Source: Clostridia bacterium (GTDB lineage: Bacteria > Bacillota > Clostridia > UMGS1883). From it: a DNA stretch of 6,442 nt. The notes under the pieces were generated by a model. The model was not told the origin of the DNA, did no database searches, and saw only the letters and a list, made by a program, of their open reading frames with translations. The stretch spans positions 1-6,442 of the forward strand of contig JAFSBF010000189.1 of NCBI GenBank assembly GCA_017441965.1, given 5' to 3'. This document shows positions 1 through 6,116 of the stretch, in pieces. The stretch's first letter is position 1, and each line of letters begins with the position of its first letter. The position numbers and the translations under genes are program-made.

Positions 1-510
1 GAGGGTATAAAGCTTCCCTACATAAATCTTAAAAAGAATAATATACCGCTAAGCGGAAAGATAAAGGCAAGTATGCGTGTAAATATTGCCCCAACATATT
101 CAACAAGCTTTACTATAGAGCTTCAGGATGAAAACGGTGCACGAATACTGCGTCTCCGCCTTCGTGAACCGCTGCAGAGTAATAAGTGGGCAAAAAGAGA
201 TATTTATTCGACATCATCTTCGAGCGACACTGCCGTAAGTCTTGGCAAATACAGCGCGCAGGATACGTGGTTTAAGCTTGATTTCATCATTGATACAACT
301 TCACGTACATTTGATGTGTATCTTGATAATTCAAAACTCAATACAGACGGTGTACCTTTTTATTACGGTAGTGCGCAGACAACAAATGATGCGTCAAATA
401 TAGGCTATCTTTCATTCAGGTCATGGAAGAATATTACAGGTGCAGATTTTGGAGCAAACGCACAGAGTGATGACGTGTTTTATATTGATGATGTGGAAAT
501 TTACACCTAC
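1..510 (+). repeat. Sandwich module M1 (ConA/LamG-like), truncated at window edge
   Basis: Protein-level repeat inside the large gene. It shares the module signature with M2 and M3: LSGKI near the middle, then DTWFKLDFIIDTTSRTFDVY, then YIDDVEIY at the end. This matches the family pattern of a tryptophan-initiated strand, a D-T-x-x-(R/K)-x-(F/Y)-D-x-Y-(L/I)-D turn and a closing (Y/H)-(I/V)-D-D-V strand. The first roughly 70 residues of the module, where M2 and M3 carry the NFK(D/E) start, lie off the left edge. It differs from M2 and M3 in being followed almost directly by M2 through a short acidic linker (EEEDTPVDES), with no aBig module between. Confidence 0.75.
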
Positions 511-3500
511 GAGGAAGAAGATACCCCTGTTGATGAGAGCCTCTACCCATATGTAGGCGGAAATTTTAAAGACGAATGGGATGTAGCACATTACAGTGAT
601 TTTACGGTTGCTGACTCAATGCTTGGAAAATGCGTGTGTCAGATACACGGAAAATATCAGAAGTGGGACAGAACGGACAGAACATTCTATTCACTTTCTA
701 CAAACCTTATAAAAGAGCCTGAAAAGACTACAAACTGTGTTATGGAGATGGTGCGTACCGCCTATACGGGAAGTGCATCTCAAAAGGAGGAAGCTGCGTA
801 TAGCGTGGCAAGAGATTCCTCGGGTAATGCGATTTCTCTGTCGGGCAAGGTGGATGCAGGTATGCGTTTGAAAGAGAAAACGGCATCTGATGTTAATTTT
901 ACCGTTGCACTTCGTGACAGTCAGGCACCCGGCAATCAATATTGGGTAAATGGAAAATATATTGCGATGCTTCTATTTAAAAACGGAAAAATATCCGTAA
1001 AGACCTCCTCACAGGAAACGCAGATAGGAACATACCCACGTGGTAAATGGTTCCATCTTGAAATAAAGGCTGACACAACGACAAAGATATATGATGTGTA
1101 TATTGACGGAGTAAAGATAAATTCCGTTTCAGCTGACTTTTACAGTTCAACGCATAATTCCACTATTTCCGTTATTGAATATAATATTGAAAAGGCAGGA
1201 ACTACGGGAACGTGGTACGTTGACGATGTAGCGCTGTGGAAAGACCGCACAGAGGACTTTACGGCATTTAAGGGACTGCTGACGGACAGCGTTCTTTCCA
1301 CGGAAAGTCTTGATAGCATAACCAAAAACCTTAATCTTCTTACCCAGATGAACGGATATAAGATTGAGTGGGAAAGCAGCCTTCCAGATGTTATTACAAC
1401 TGACGGTGTTGTTTATGCCCGCAATGAAAAAACGGATGTTACACTGACTGCAAATATAACCTCCGATGCAGATGCGGCGTGCCTTAAGAGGGCAACAACA
1501 AAGAAGACATTTAATGTCACGGTGGAGGTGGCAAGAGAAAAGCCCGAAATAATTCCTGAACCGTCGATTAAAGATGCAAATTTCAAGGAAACGTGGGAGG
1601 TACACCACTACAGTAATTTTACTGTTGATAATTCCAAGATTGGCAGCACTGTTTACGGCTACAATAACTGGGACCGTATCGACAGAGCGAACAAGACATA
1701 TACCTCCAACTTTATTATGGACCCTGATAAAATGAATAATTATCTGCTCGAGCTTAACAGGTTTAATTCGAGCAGCGGTAATGAACGTCCCTACCTTGTG
1801 CTCAAGGACGGCGATGGTGAAGTAAAGGGTCTTACGGGAAAGGTAAATATCGGTATGCGGCTTAATGTAAAGGAAGCCTCCGATAAGCCCTTTACTGTGG
1901 TTGCACGTGACAGCGCCCTTTTAAACTACTGGACAAACGGTGCATATATGATATATCTTTCCTTTAATCAGGCAGGAACAATTACTGCCAGAAGGAATGG
2001 AAGCAGCATCGCTCTCGGAGAATATCCGACAGACAGATGGTTTGAGCTTATTATTGAAGCCGACACGGTGAGCAGAACCTATGATGCATATATAGACGGT
2101 GAGAAGATTAACACTGTACCTCTTGCATTTTATTACGAGGGTACTGAAAATGACAGGGGCGATATCTCAATTGTCGAGCTTGATATTCAAAAAGAAGGTA
2201 CGAAGGGCGTATGGCACGTTGACGATGTAACCGTTTGGCAGGACAGAGAAGAAGAACTTACCGCTATTGCTGATACTGTAACACAAGAGGATATATCGAG
2301 CGAGCCTCTTAGTGCGATAACTGCAGATTTAAATGAGCTTCCGCTATCTGTATCGGAAAAAACTGTAACGTGGGAAAGCGATAATAAAGATGCATTGACC
2401 GATGACGGAAAGGTAACACGCAGTAGCTATACGCAGGAGGCAAAGCTGACCGCAAAGATAAGCTACAGTGACGATGCCTCCCTCGTACAGAATGCAAAGC
2501 TTTCAAAAAGCTTTGATTTAAAGATTTTAAAGAGCGACAGTGCATCGGCTGATAGCACCCTTGGCGCAGTTGCAGAGAATTGGCTGACAGAGGAGCGTAT
2601 CAGCTATGAAAAGCTGACAGAGATAACAAAGCATCTGAGGATACTTCCTACCGAGGCACCTGACGGAGTTGCAATTTCGTGGGTGTCTGACAAGACGGGC
2701 TTTATAACAAACGACGGACTTGTAACAAGACCTGCTATAGGTCAGGCGGATGAAACTGTTACCCTTACTGCAACACTCAGTAAAGCGGGTGCGCAGGATG
2801 TTACAAAAACCTTTACCCTTATCGTAAAGGCATATCCTACTGCAGAGGCTGTTCTTCAAAGGGCGAAGGCGGCACTTGATTTAAGCCTTATAACATATGA
2901 AAAGGCAAACGCAATAAAAAACAGACTCTATTATATTTACAGTATTGAGGGTGCAACAATAACCTGGTCAAGCAGTAACACCGATGTTATTAAGTCTGAC
3001 GGCACAGTTGTCCGTGGTGATACAAATATAGATGTAGTACTTACGGCAACACTTTCCTATAACGGGGAAACCTTGCCCGTTACGTTTAATCTTAAGGTGC
3101 TTAAAAACCCTGCAAAGACAATGCAGGAGGATCTTGATGCCATTACTATACCAGAAACACTTTTAAAGGATTACAGCCTTGATAAAACGGGCAGTGTGAA
3201 TATGTCTGCAATTACGTGGTCATCGAGTAATACAGATGTTATCCGCATTGCAAACTATGTTGCATATGTAACAAGACCTGAATTTACCGATGGCGATAAA
3301 ACAGTAACCCTTACTGCAAAAATTGTACTGGAGGGCATAACGCAGAGCCGTAATTTTAATGTAATAGTTACAAAGCTCCCATCAGATGAGGATTTGGTAA
3401 ATGATGTTTATAATCTTCTGACCGAAGCGTACATTACAGCAGAAGACCCGAATGCAATAACACGAAATCTTGCACTGCAAACAGAATTTGACGGCGGGGT

Positions 3501-5898
3501 ATCGGTTGAGTGGACGTCAAGTGATGAAAGTGTTATCGCTACGGATGGCAGTGTTACAAACCCGGGTGTAGGTGAAAGTGATACGCCGGTTACACTCTCC
3601 GCACGAATTTATAAAAGGAATGCGGAAATAACAAATACATTTACCTTTAAGGTAAAGCCATTTGCTTCAGAACAGGAAATTGTAGAGCGTGCAGCAGAGG
3701 AGCTTTCATTTTCAAACATCAGCAGTGAATCAATTAAAGCGGTAACACTGCCACTTAATCTTGTAACTGACTGGAAGTTTGGAACAAGCATCAGTTGGTC
3801 ATCCTCGAGCGGATATCTTTCCATAACGCAGGATGGCGAAGGAAATACAGTTGCACTGATAAATCCGCCTGCATATGGAAGCGGTGCGCAGACAGCAGAG
3901 CTTATTGCAACTGTTTCAAACGGAGTATATAGTAAGTCAAAGAGCTTTACACTGACTATTAGTGAAGAAAAAGCGTATACGGAAATATACAACCACAACA
4001 GCGACGCACTTGAAGTTGGTGCCGATCCTAAGCAGGGAACAGGCTCGTTTACAAACTTCCCACCCAATACACCCGCCAAGGTACATCCTGCACCCGGTGG
4101 TATGACGGGAAATGCAATCCGCTTTTTAAAGAGTGCAGGCGCAACGGCAGTTTCGGGTGTGGATGAGCTTATTTACTATGCACCGGCATCGGGAGGATAC
4201 GTTGGACAGCTTATTGTGGGCGGTAAATTCTATATGCCCGATAATGAGAATGAAAAATTTCTTGACAACTTCTTCTTCTACGAAGTAATGGGTGTGGGTA
4301 CAGGTGTACAGCTTCCCATACGTTTTTGCAGGGACGGAAAAGTTCAGGCAGGAATTAACGAAAAAGGACAGAGCAAATACCTTGTAACCAAAGAAGCTGT
4401 TTTTGTGAAAAATACGTGGGTGGATTTCCGTTTTGAGGTTGATGCCGAGGCACGCCGATATCACATCTATATTAATGATGTGTGCGTGTCGGAGGACGGC
4501 AGGATGGTTACAACCAACGACAATGCAGACTATTCCACGTGGCTTGGTATTCCGTATGTAAAATTTGAAACAAGCTCTTCTAAGCAACTTGGTGCATACC
4601 GTCTTTCAATGGCGGCAGGTAAGCACGAAGCGGACAGCGTGTTCTATCTTGATGATATGTATATGCTGCAGCAAAACGAATTACCTCTCGCACTTCAAAC
4701 GGCAATCGATACGTTTGAACGTGAATTCCTGTCGGCAAACAAGCTGGAGGCTATAAGTGCAGACATAGTAATTCCAAAGATTAATTCAAGTATAATTAAT
4801 TATTCCTATTATTCTGATAACACATCTGTTATTTCCACAGAGGGTAAGGTTACAAGACCTGCACAGGATGAAAAAGTAATATTCTCCGTTGAAGTATCGC
4901 TGGGCAGCGATACAATACGCAGAGATTACCCCGTTACGGTAAAGGCGATAGAGCCTGCAGAGGCGGCGCAGAAGGATTTGGATGAGGCAATTTCGGCGAT
5001 AAAAGCAACGCACAACCTCGGCGCAGTTGTGGGCAACATTTCACTTAGCAGCGCAAAGCTTGGTTCTGACGTTAAAATAACATACAGCAGTGATGAAAAT
5101 GCGGTAAGCCTTTCGGGCACTGTCACACGTGGAAACAGTGATAAAACTGTTACAATTACTATTACGGCGAAAAACGGCGGAGAGGAAAAGAGTGAAACCA
5201 TCACCCTTACCGTTAAGCAAAAGGCGGCAGCATCTACAACTACAAGCTATGAAGCTTCGTCAACAGTACCGACAGTTTCGGGGCACAGCTCTAACGCAGG
5301 CGGCGGTGGAAACAGCGGTATAGAGATTAAGCCCATAGAAAAGCCGAAGATGGAGTTTAACGATTTATCTTCTTCTCATTGGGCATATGAAGCTATCAAG
5401 GCACTTTGGGAGGATGGCATAGTAAAGGGCGTTACAGAAAACACCTTCGAGCCAGAGAGAAGTGTAACACGTGAGGAATTTGCAAAATTACTTGCGTGCA
5501 CAACTGACATCAGCCCCAAAAATAAAGATATTGCATTTTCAGATGTTCCTGAAACAAGGTGGAGTTATCAGTATATACGCACCCTTGCAACAAACGGCAT
5601 AATAAATGGTCAGGAAGAGGGGTACTTTGGTGCAAATGCAAATGTCAGCCGTCAGGATATGGCAGTAATGATTTATCGTGCACTGAGTGCATCAGGTGTT
5701 AAACTTGAAAAGGTACGCACTGCGCCGCAGTTTGCAGATAGTGCTATGATTAGCTCCTATGCACGGGAGGCTGTAACAGAGCTTTATACCACAGGTATTA
5801 TAAACGGAATATACGATTGGGAATTTGCCCCTGAAAGAAGCGCAACACGTGCGCAGGCGGCAACAATTCTTAATAACCTGATGCAGAAAATTAATTAG
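1..5898 (+). CDS. Giant SLH-anchored multimodular surface protein (LamG-like and aBig modules), 5'-partial
   Basis: Probable cell-wall-displayed protein of a polysaccharide-degrading Gram-positive bacterium. The frame is open from base 1 to the TAG at 5896-5898, giving 1965 visible residues; numbering here counts the codon at base 1 as residue 1. The methionine at 73 is not the start: the residues just before it (LSGKIKAS) align with LSGKVDAG and LTGKVNIG inside later modules, and no ribosome binding site precedes it. Visible order: sandwich module M1 (1-170, truncated), M2 (188-415), aBig1 (421-511), M3 (527-748), aBig2-7 (754-1321), M4 (1326-1557), aBig8-9 (1562-1739), Ser/Thr/Gly linker (1741-1783), three SLH domains (about 1784-1963). 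SLH domains of this kind bind secondary cell-wall polymer. The sandwich modules could bind glycans, and the aBig array looks like a stalk; both roles are inferred. No catalytic domain is recognised, so an enzyme domain upstream is possible but unseen. The esterase downstream hints at pectin as substrate. Confidence 0.93.
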   Translation, partial: EGIKLPYINLKKNNIPLSGKIKASMRVNIAPTYSTSFTIELQDENGARILRLRLREPLQSNKWAKRDIYSTSSSSDTAVSLGKYSAQDTWFKLDFIIDTTSRTFDVYLDNSKLNTDGVPFYYGSAQTTNDASNIGYLSFRSWKNITGADFGANAQSDDVFYIDDVEIYTYEEEDTPVDESLYPYVGGNFKDEWDVAHYSDFTVADSMLGKCVCQIHGKYQKWDRTDRTFYSLSTNLIKEPEKTTNCVMEMVRTAYTGSASQKEEAAYSVARDSSGNAISLSGKVDAGMRLKEKTASDVNFTVALRDSQAPGNQYWVNGKYIAMLLFKNGKISVKTSSQETQIGTYPRGKWFHLEIKADTTTKIYDVYIDGVKINSVSADFYSSTHNSTISVIEYNIEKAGTTGTWYVDDVALWKDRTEDFTAFKGLLTDSVLSTESLDSITKNLNLLTQMNGYKIEWESSLPDVITTDGVVYARNEKTDVTLTANITSDADAACLKRATTKKTFNVTVEVAREKPEIIPEPSIKDANFKETWEVHHYSNFTVDNSKIGSTVYGYNNWDRIDRANKTYTSNFIMDPDKMNNYLLELNRFNSSSGNERPYLVLKDGDGEVKGLTGKVNIGMRLNVKEASDKPFTVVARDSALLNYWTNGAYMIYLSFNQAGTITARRNGSSIALGEYPTDRWFELIIEADTVSRTYDAYIDGEKINTVPLAFYYEGTENDRGDISIVELDIQKEGTKGVWHVDDVTVWQDREEELTAIADTVTQEDISSEPLSAITADLNELPLSVSEKTVTWESDNKDALTDDGKVTRSSYTQEAKLTAKISYSDDASLVQNAKLSKSFDLKILKSDSASADSTLGAVAENWLTEERISYEKLTEITKHLRILPTEAPDGVAISWVSDKTGFITNDGLVTRPAIGQADETVTLTATLSKAGAQDVTKTFTLIVKAYPTAEAVLQRAKAALDLSLITYEKANAIKNRLYYIYSIEGATITWSSSNTDVIKSDGTVVRGDTNIDVVLTATLSYNGETLPVTFNLKVLKNPAKTMQEDLDAITIPETLLKDYSLDKTGSVNMSAITWSSSNTDVIRIANYVAYVTRPEFTDGDKTVTLTAKIVLEGITQSRNFNVIVTKLPSDEDLVNDVYNLLTEAYITAEDPNAITRNLALQTEFDGGVSVEWTSSDESVIATDGSVTNPGVGESDTPVTLSARIYKRNAEITNTFTFKVKPFASEQEIVERAAEELSFSNISSESIKAVTLPLNLVTDWKFGTSISWSSSSGYLSITQDGEGNTVALINPPAYGSGAQTAELIATVSNGVYSKSKSFTLTISEEKAYTEIYNHNSDALEVGADPKQGTGSFTNFPPNTPAKVHPAPGGMTGNAIRFLKSAGATAVSGVDELIYYAPASGGYVGQLIVGGKFYMPDNENEKFLDNFFFYEVMGVGTGVQLPIRFCRDGKVQAGINEKGQSKYLVTKEAVFVKNTWVDFRFEVDAEARRYHIYINDVCVSEDGRMVTTNDNADYSTWLGIPYVKFETSSSKQLGAYRLSMAAGKHEADSVFYLDDMYMLQQNELPLALQTAIDTFEREFLSANKLEAISADIVIPKINSSIINYSYYSDNTSVISTEGKVTRPAQDEKVIFSVEVSLGSDTIRRDYPVTVKAIEPAEAAQKDLDEAISAIKATHNLGAVVGNISLSSAKLGSDVKITYSSDENAVSLSGTVTRGNSDKTVTITITAKNGGEEKSETITLTVKQKAAASTTTSYEASSTVPTVSGHSSNAGGGGNSGIEIKPIEKPKMEFNDLSSSHWAYEAIKALWEDGIVKGVTENTFEPERSVTREEFAKLLACTTDISPKNKDIAFSDVPETRWSYQYIRTLATNGIINGQEEGYFGANANVSRQDMAVMIYRALSASGVKLEKVRTAPQFADSAMISSYAREAVTELYTTGIINGIYDWEFAPERSATRAQAATILNNLMQKIN
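562..1245 (+). repeat. Sandwich module M2 (ConA/LamG-like)
   Basis: Full-length copy of about 228 residues (visible residues 188-415). It opens with NFKDEWDVAHYSDFTV, has KWDRTDR, LSGKVDAGMRL and GKWFHLEIKADTTTKIYDVY in the middle, and closes with TWYVDDVALWKD. The order and spacing match M3 closely, so the two are paralogous copies. The conserved Asp-rich turn (YDVYIDG) and closing WYVDDV are typical of beta-sandwich modules seen beside carbohydrate-active enzymes. Glycan binding is therefore plausible but inferred; I cannot assign it to a named carbohydrate-binding family. An unusual Cys-Val-Cys (631-639) replaces the Ser-Thr-Val of M3. Confidence 0.75.
1261..1533 (+). repeat. aBig module 1 (single, between M2 and M3)
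   Basis: Atrophied bacterial Ig-like module of about 91 residues. It shows the family layout: a short helical lead-in (LSTESLDSITKNLNLL), then the diagnostic W-x-S-S-x-x-x-V-I strand (IEWESSLPDVI), T-D-G-V-V, and an alternating strand (VTLTANI), closing with KTFNVTV. The usual Thr-Arg-Pro after the D-G-x-V turn is replaced by Tyr-Ala-Arg. The role is inferred to be a spacer that orients the flanking sandwich modules. Confidence 0.8.
1579..2244 (+). repeat. Sandwich module M3 (ConA/LamG-like)
   Basis: Second full copy, about 222 residues (visible residues 527-748). It opens NFKETWEVHHYSNFTV and carries NWDRIDR, LTGKVNIGMRL, DRWFELIIEADTVSRTYDAY and YIDGEKIN, closing VWHVDDVTVWQD. Each block has a counterpart in M2 at the same relative position, which shows an internal duplication. 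Codons differ widely between the two copies, so the duplication is old rather than a recent recombination product. A glycan-binding role is inferred, as for M2. Confidence 0.78.
2260..3963 (+). repeat. Tandem array of six aBig modules (aBig2-aBig7)
   Basis: Six consecutive Ig-like modules of roughly 88-100 residues, with boundaries near 2260, 2551, 2839, 3112, 3382 and 3664. Core strands seen in order are VTWESDNKDAL, ISWVSDKTGFI, ITWSSSNTDVI, ITWSSSNTDVI, VEWTSSDESVI and ISWSSSSGYLSI. Most are followed by a D-G-x-V turn and then by V-T-L-T-A-type and F-x-(L/V)-x-V strands. Modules 5 and 7 break the pattern: module 5 has an insertion with no D-G turn (IRIANYVAYVTRP), and module 7 has TQDGEGNTVALINPP. 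The array probably forms a semi-rigid stalk outside the cell. Such modules are common in secreted glycan-active proteins of Clostridia; binding by the modules themselves cannot be judged from sequence. Confidence 0.85.
3976..4671 (+). repeat. Sandwich module M4, divergent (ConA/LamG-like)
   Basis: About 232 residues (visible 1326-1557) between aBig7 and aBig8. It keeps the family skeleton at the C-terminal half: NTWVDFRFEVDAEARRYHIY, a following YIND turn, and a closing VFYLDDMYML. The N-terminal half differs from M1-M3. It lacks the NFK(D/E)-W opening and the LSGKV block, and instead has a Gly/Pro-rich start (TGSFTNFPPN, APGGMTGNAIRF) and GGYVGQLIVGGKFYMPD. This suggests the same fold with a different ligand surface. 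It is the sandwich nearest to the cell wall. Whether it binds glycan is unknown. Confidence 0.65.
4684..5217 (+). repeat. aBig modules 8 and 9, membrane-proximal pair
   Basis: Two further Ig-like modules (4684-4944 and 4954-5217). In both, the otherwise conserved tryptophan of the core strand is replaced by tyrosine: INYSYYSDNTSVIS in module 8 and VKITYSSDENAVSLS in module 9. Module 8 keeps EGKVTRP; module 9 has SGTVTRG. Closing strands are YPVTVK and ITLTVK. Their position directly before the linker and SLH domains suggests the base of the stalk. Confidence 0.75.
5221..5349 (+). other. Low-complexity Ser/Thr/Gly linker
   Basis: About 43 residues rich in Ser, Thr, Ala and Gly (ASTTTSYEASSTVPTVSG, then NAGGGGNSG), followed by a Lys/Pro-rich piece (IKPIEKPK) that leads into the first SLH domain. 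It has the usual look of a flexible, possibly glycosylated, linker between the ectodomain and the wall-binding region of SLH proteins. Confidence 0.8.
5350..5889 (+). other. Three C-terminal SLH domains (cell-wall anchor)
   Basis: SLH1 (about 5350-5502) shows HWAYEAIKALWEDGIVKG, then FEPERSVTREEFAKLL. SLH2 (about 5530-5691) shows FSDVPETRWSYQYI, NGIINGQ and NVSRQDMAVMIYRAL. SLH3 (about 5722-5889) shows FADSAMISSYAREAV, TGIINGI and FAPERSATRAQAATIL. Each keeps the hydrophobic helix, the G-I-x-(N/K)-G turn and the Arg of the T-R-A-E-type motif that contacts pyruvylated secondary cell-wall polymer in characterised SLH proteins. Three copies is the usual number for a complete anchor. The gene ends six codons after the last SLH helix, so the C-terminus is intact. 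Confidence 0.95.
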
Positions 5899-5923
5899 TA
5901 AACAGCGGGTTTCAATTTATTGT

Positions 5924-5968
5924 CCAGTGTTCCCTTTTCTGTCTATTTACATATAAAGGGAACACTGG
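5924..5968. repeat. Perfect 14-bp inverted repeat, 17-nt loop (operator or hairpin)
   Basis: CCAGTGTTCCCTTT (5924-5937) and AAAGGGAACACTGG (5955-5968) are exact reverse complements. As RNA this forms a 14-bp stem 26 bases after the stop codon of the large gene, which could stabilise or end its transcript. There is no T-run after either arm on either strand, so it is not a classical intrinsic terminator. As DNA, the arm centres are 31 bp apart, about three helical turns, and the right arm sits between the -35 and -10 boxes of the downstream promoter, as expected for a repressor operator. Both readings are inference; the repeat itself is certain. Confidence 0.8.
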
Positions 5969-5974
5969 TAGAAT
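5946..5974 (+). promoter_or_regulatory. Predicted housekeeping-type promoter for the SGNH esterase
   Basis: A -35 box TTTACA (5946-5951, one mismatch to TTGACA), a 17-bp spacer, and a -10 box TAGAAT (5969-5974, one mismatch to TATAAT) preceded by the extended -10 dinucleotide TG at 5966-5967. Transcription would start near 5981 and give a leader of about 50 nt before the start codon. This implies that the esterase can be transcribed independently of the large gene. The spacer coincides with the right arm of the 14-bp inverted repeat. Confidence 0.6.
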
Positions 5975-6011
5975 GAATTTACGCTCAAAATCAAATTGAA
6001 AATTATTTAAC

Positions 6012-6020
6012 AAGGAAGGA
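6012..6020 (+). promoter_or_regulatory. Ribosome binding site of the SGNH esterase
   Basis: AAGGAAGGA contains two overlapping AAGGA units. The second ends 9 nt before the ATG at 6030, a normal distance. An in-frame ATG at 6021 touches the end of the purine run and would rely on the first AAGGA, only 4 nt away. I therefore prefer 6030, although 6021 would add only three residues (MKS). Confidence 0.75.
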
Positions 6021-6029
6021 ATGAAATCT

Positions 6030-6116
6030 ATGCGAAAAACCATTTCAAAGCTTCTGTGTATGGTAACGGTGCTTGCAGTAGTGCTTTCTATGATGCCTGC
6101 GTCAATGGTATCGGCA
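6030..6116 (+). other. Signal peptide of the SGNH hydrolase
   Basis: Basic start (MRKTISK), hydrophobic core (LLCMVTVLAVVLSMM) and a polar end PASMVSA. This fits Sec export with signal peptidase I cleavage after the V-S-A at residues 27-29, or one residue later. The cysteine at residue 10 is too early and lacks a lipobox, so a lipoprotein is unlikely. Confidence 0.85.

Larger units (their letters stand above)
5910..6001. repeat. Outer 9-bp inverted repeat around the intergenic hairpin
   Basis: TTTCAATTT at 5910-5918 and its exact reverse complement AAATTGAAA at 5993-6001 flank the stronger 14-bp repeat. It is AT-rich, so chance is a real possibility. A read-through transcript of the upstream gene could pair both arms; a transcript starting at the intergenic promoter would lack the left arm. 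Confidence 0.4.

Noticed and set aside
1261..3963. Recent DNA-level tandem repeats or phase-variable repeat array
   Set aside because: The modules repeat only at protein level. Codons in matching segments differ widely, and I saw no long identical DNA stretches that would promote slippage or recombination.
691..5204. Minus-strand open frames of about 60-156 codons across the large gene
   Set aside because: They lie wholly inside the long plus-strand gene, overlap one another, show no recognisable domains, and have unusual compositions (rich in Cys, Arg, Ser) typical of antisense shadows.
4565..5323. Two short plus-strand frames at 4565-4756 and 5129-5323
   Set aside because: Both are out-of-frame readings inside aBig and linker coding sequence, with low-complexity Gln/Arg/Lys-rich products and no family resemblance.
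5952..5957. TATAAA as an alternative -10 box
   Set aside because: No -35-like hexamer lies 16-18 bp upstream (GTTCCC there), whereas TAGAAT at 5969 has TTTACA at exactly 17 bp and an extended -10 TG.
5924..5980. Rho-independent terminator of the large gene
   Set aside because: The 14-bp stem is good but is followed by TAGAATGAATTTACG with no T-run, and the other strand has none either. I kept it as an inverted repeat and possible operator rather than calling a terminator.
6021..6023. ATG at 6021 as start of the esterase
   Set aside because: It abuts the purine-rich ribosome binding site. The in-frame ATG at 6030 has better spacing and begins a typical MRK signal peptide. The alternative remains possible and changes only three residues.
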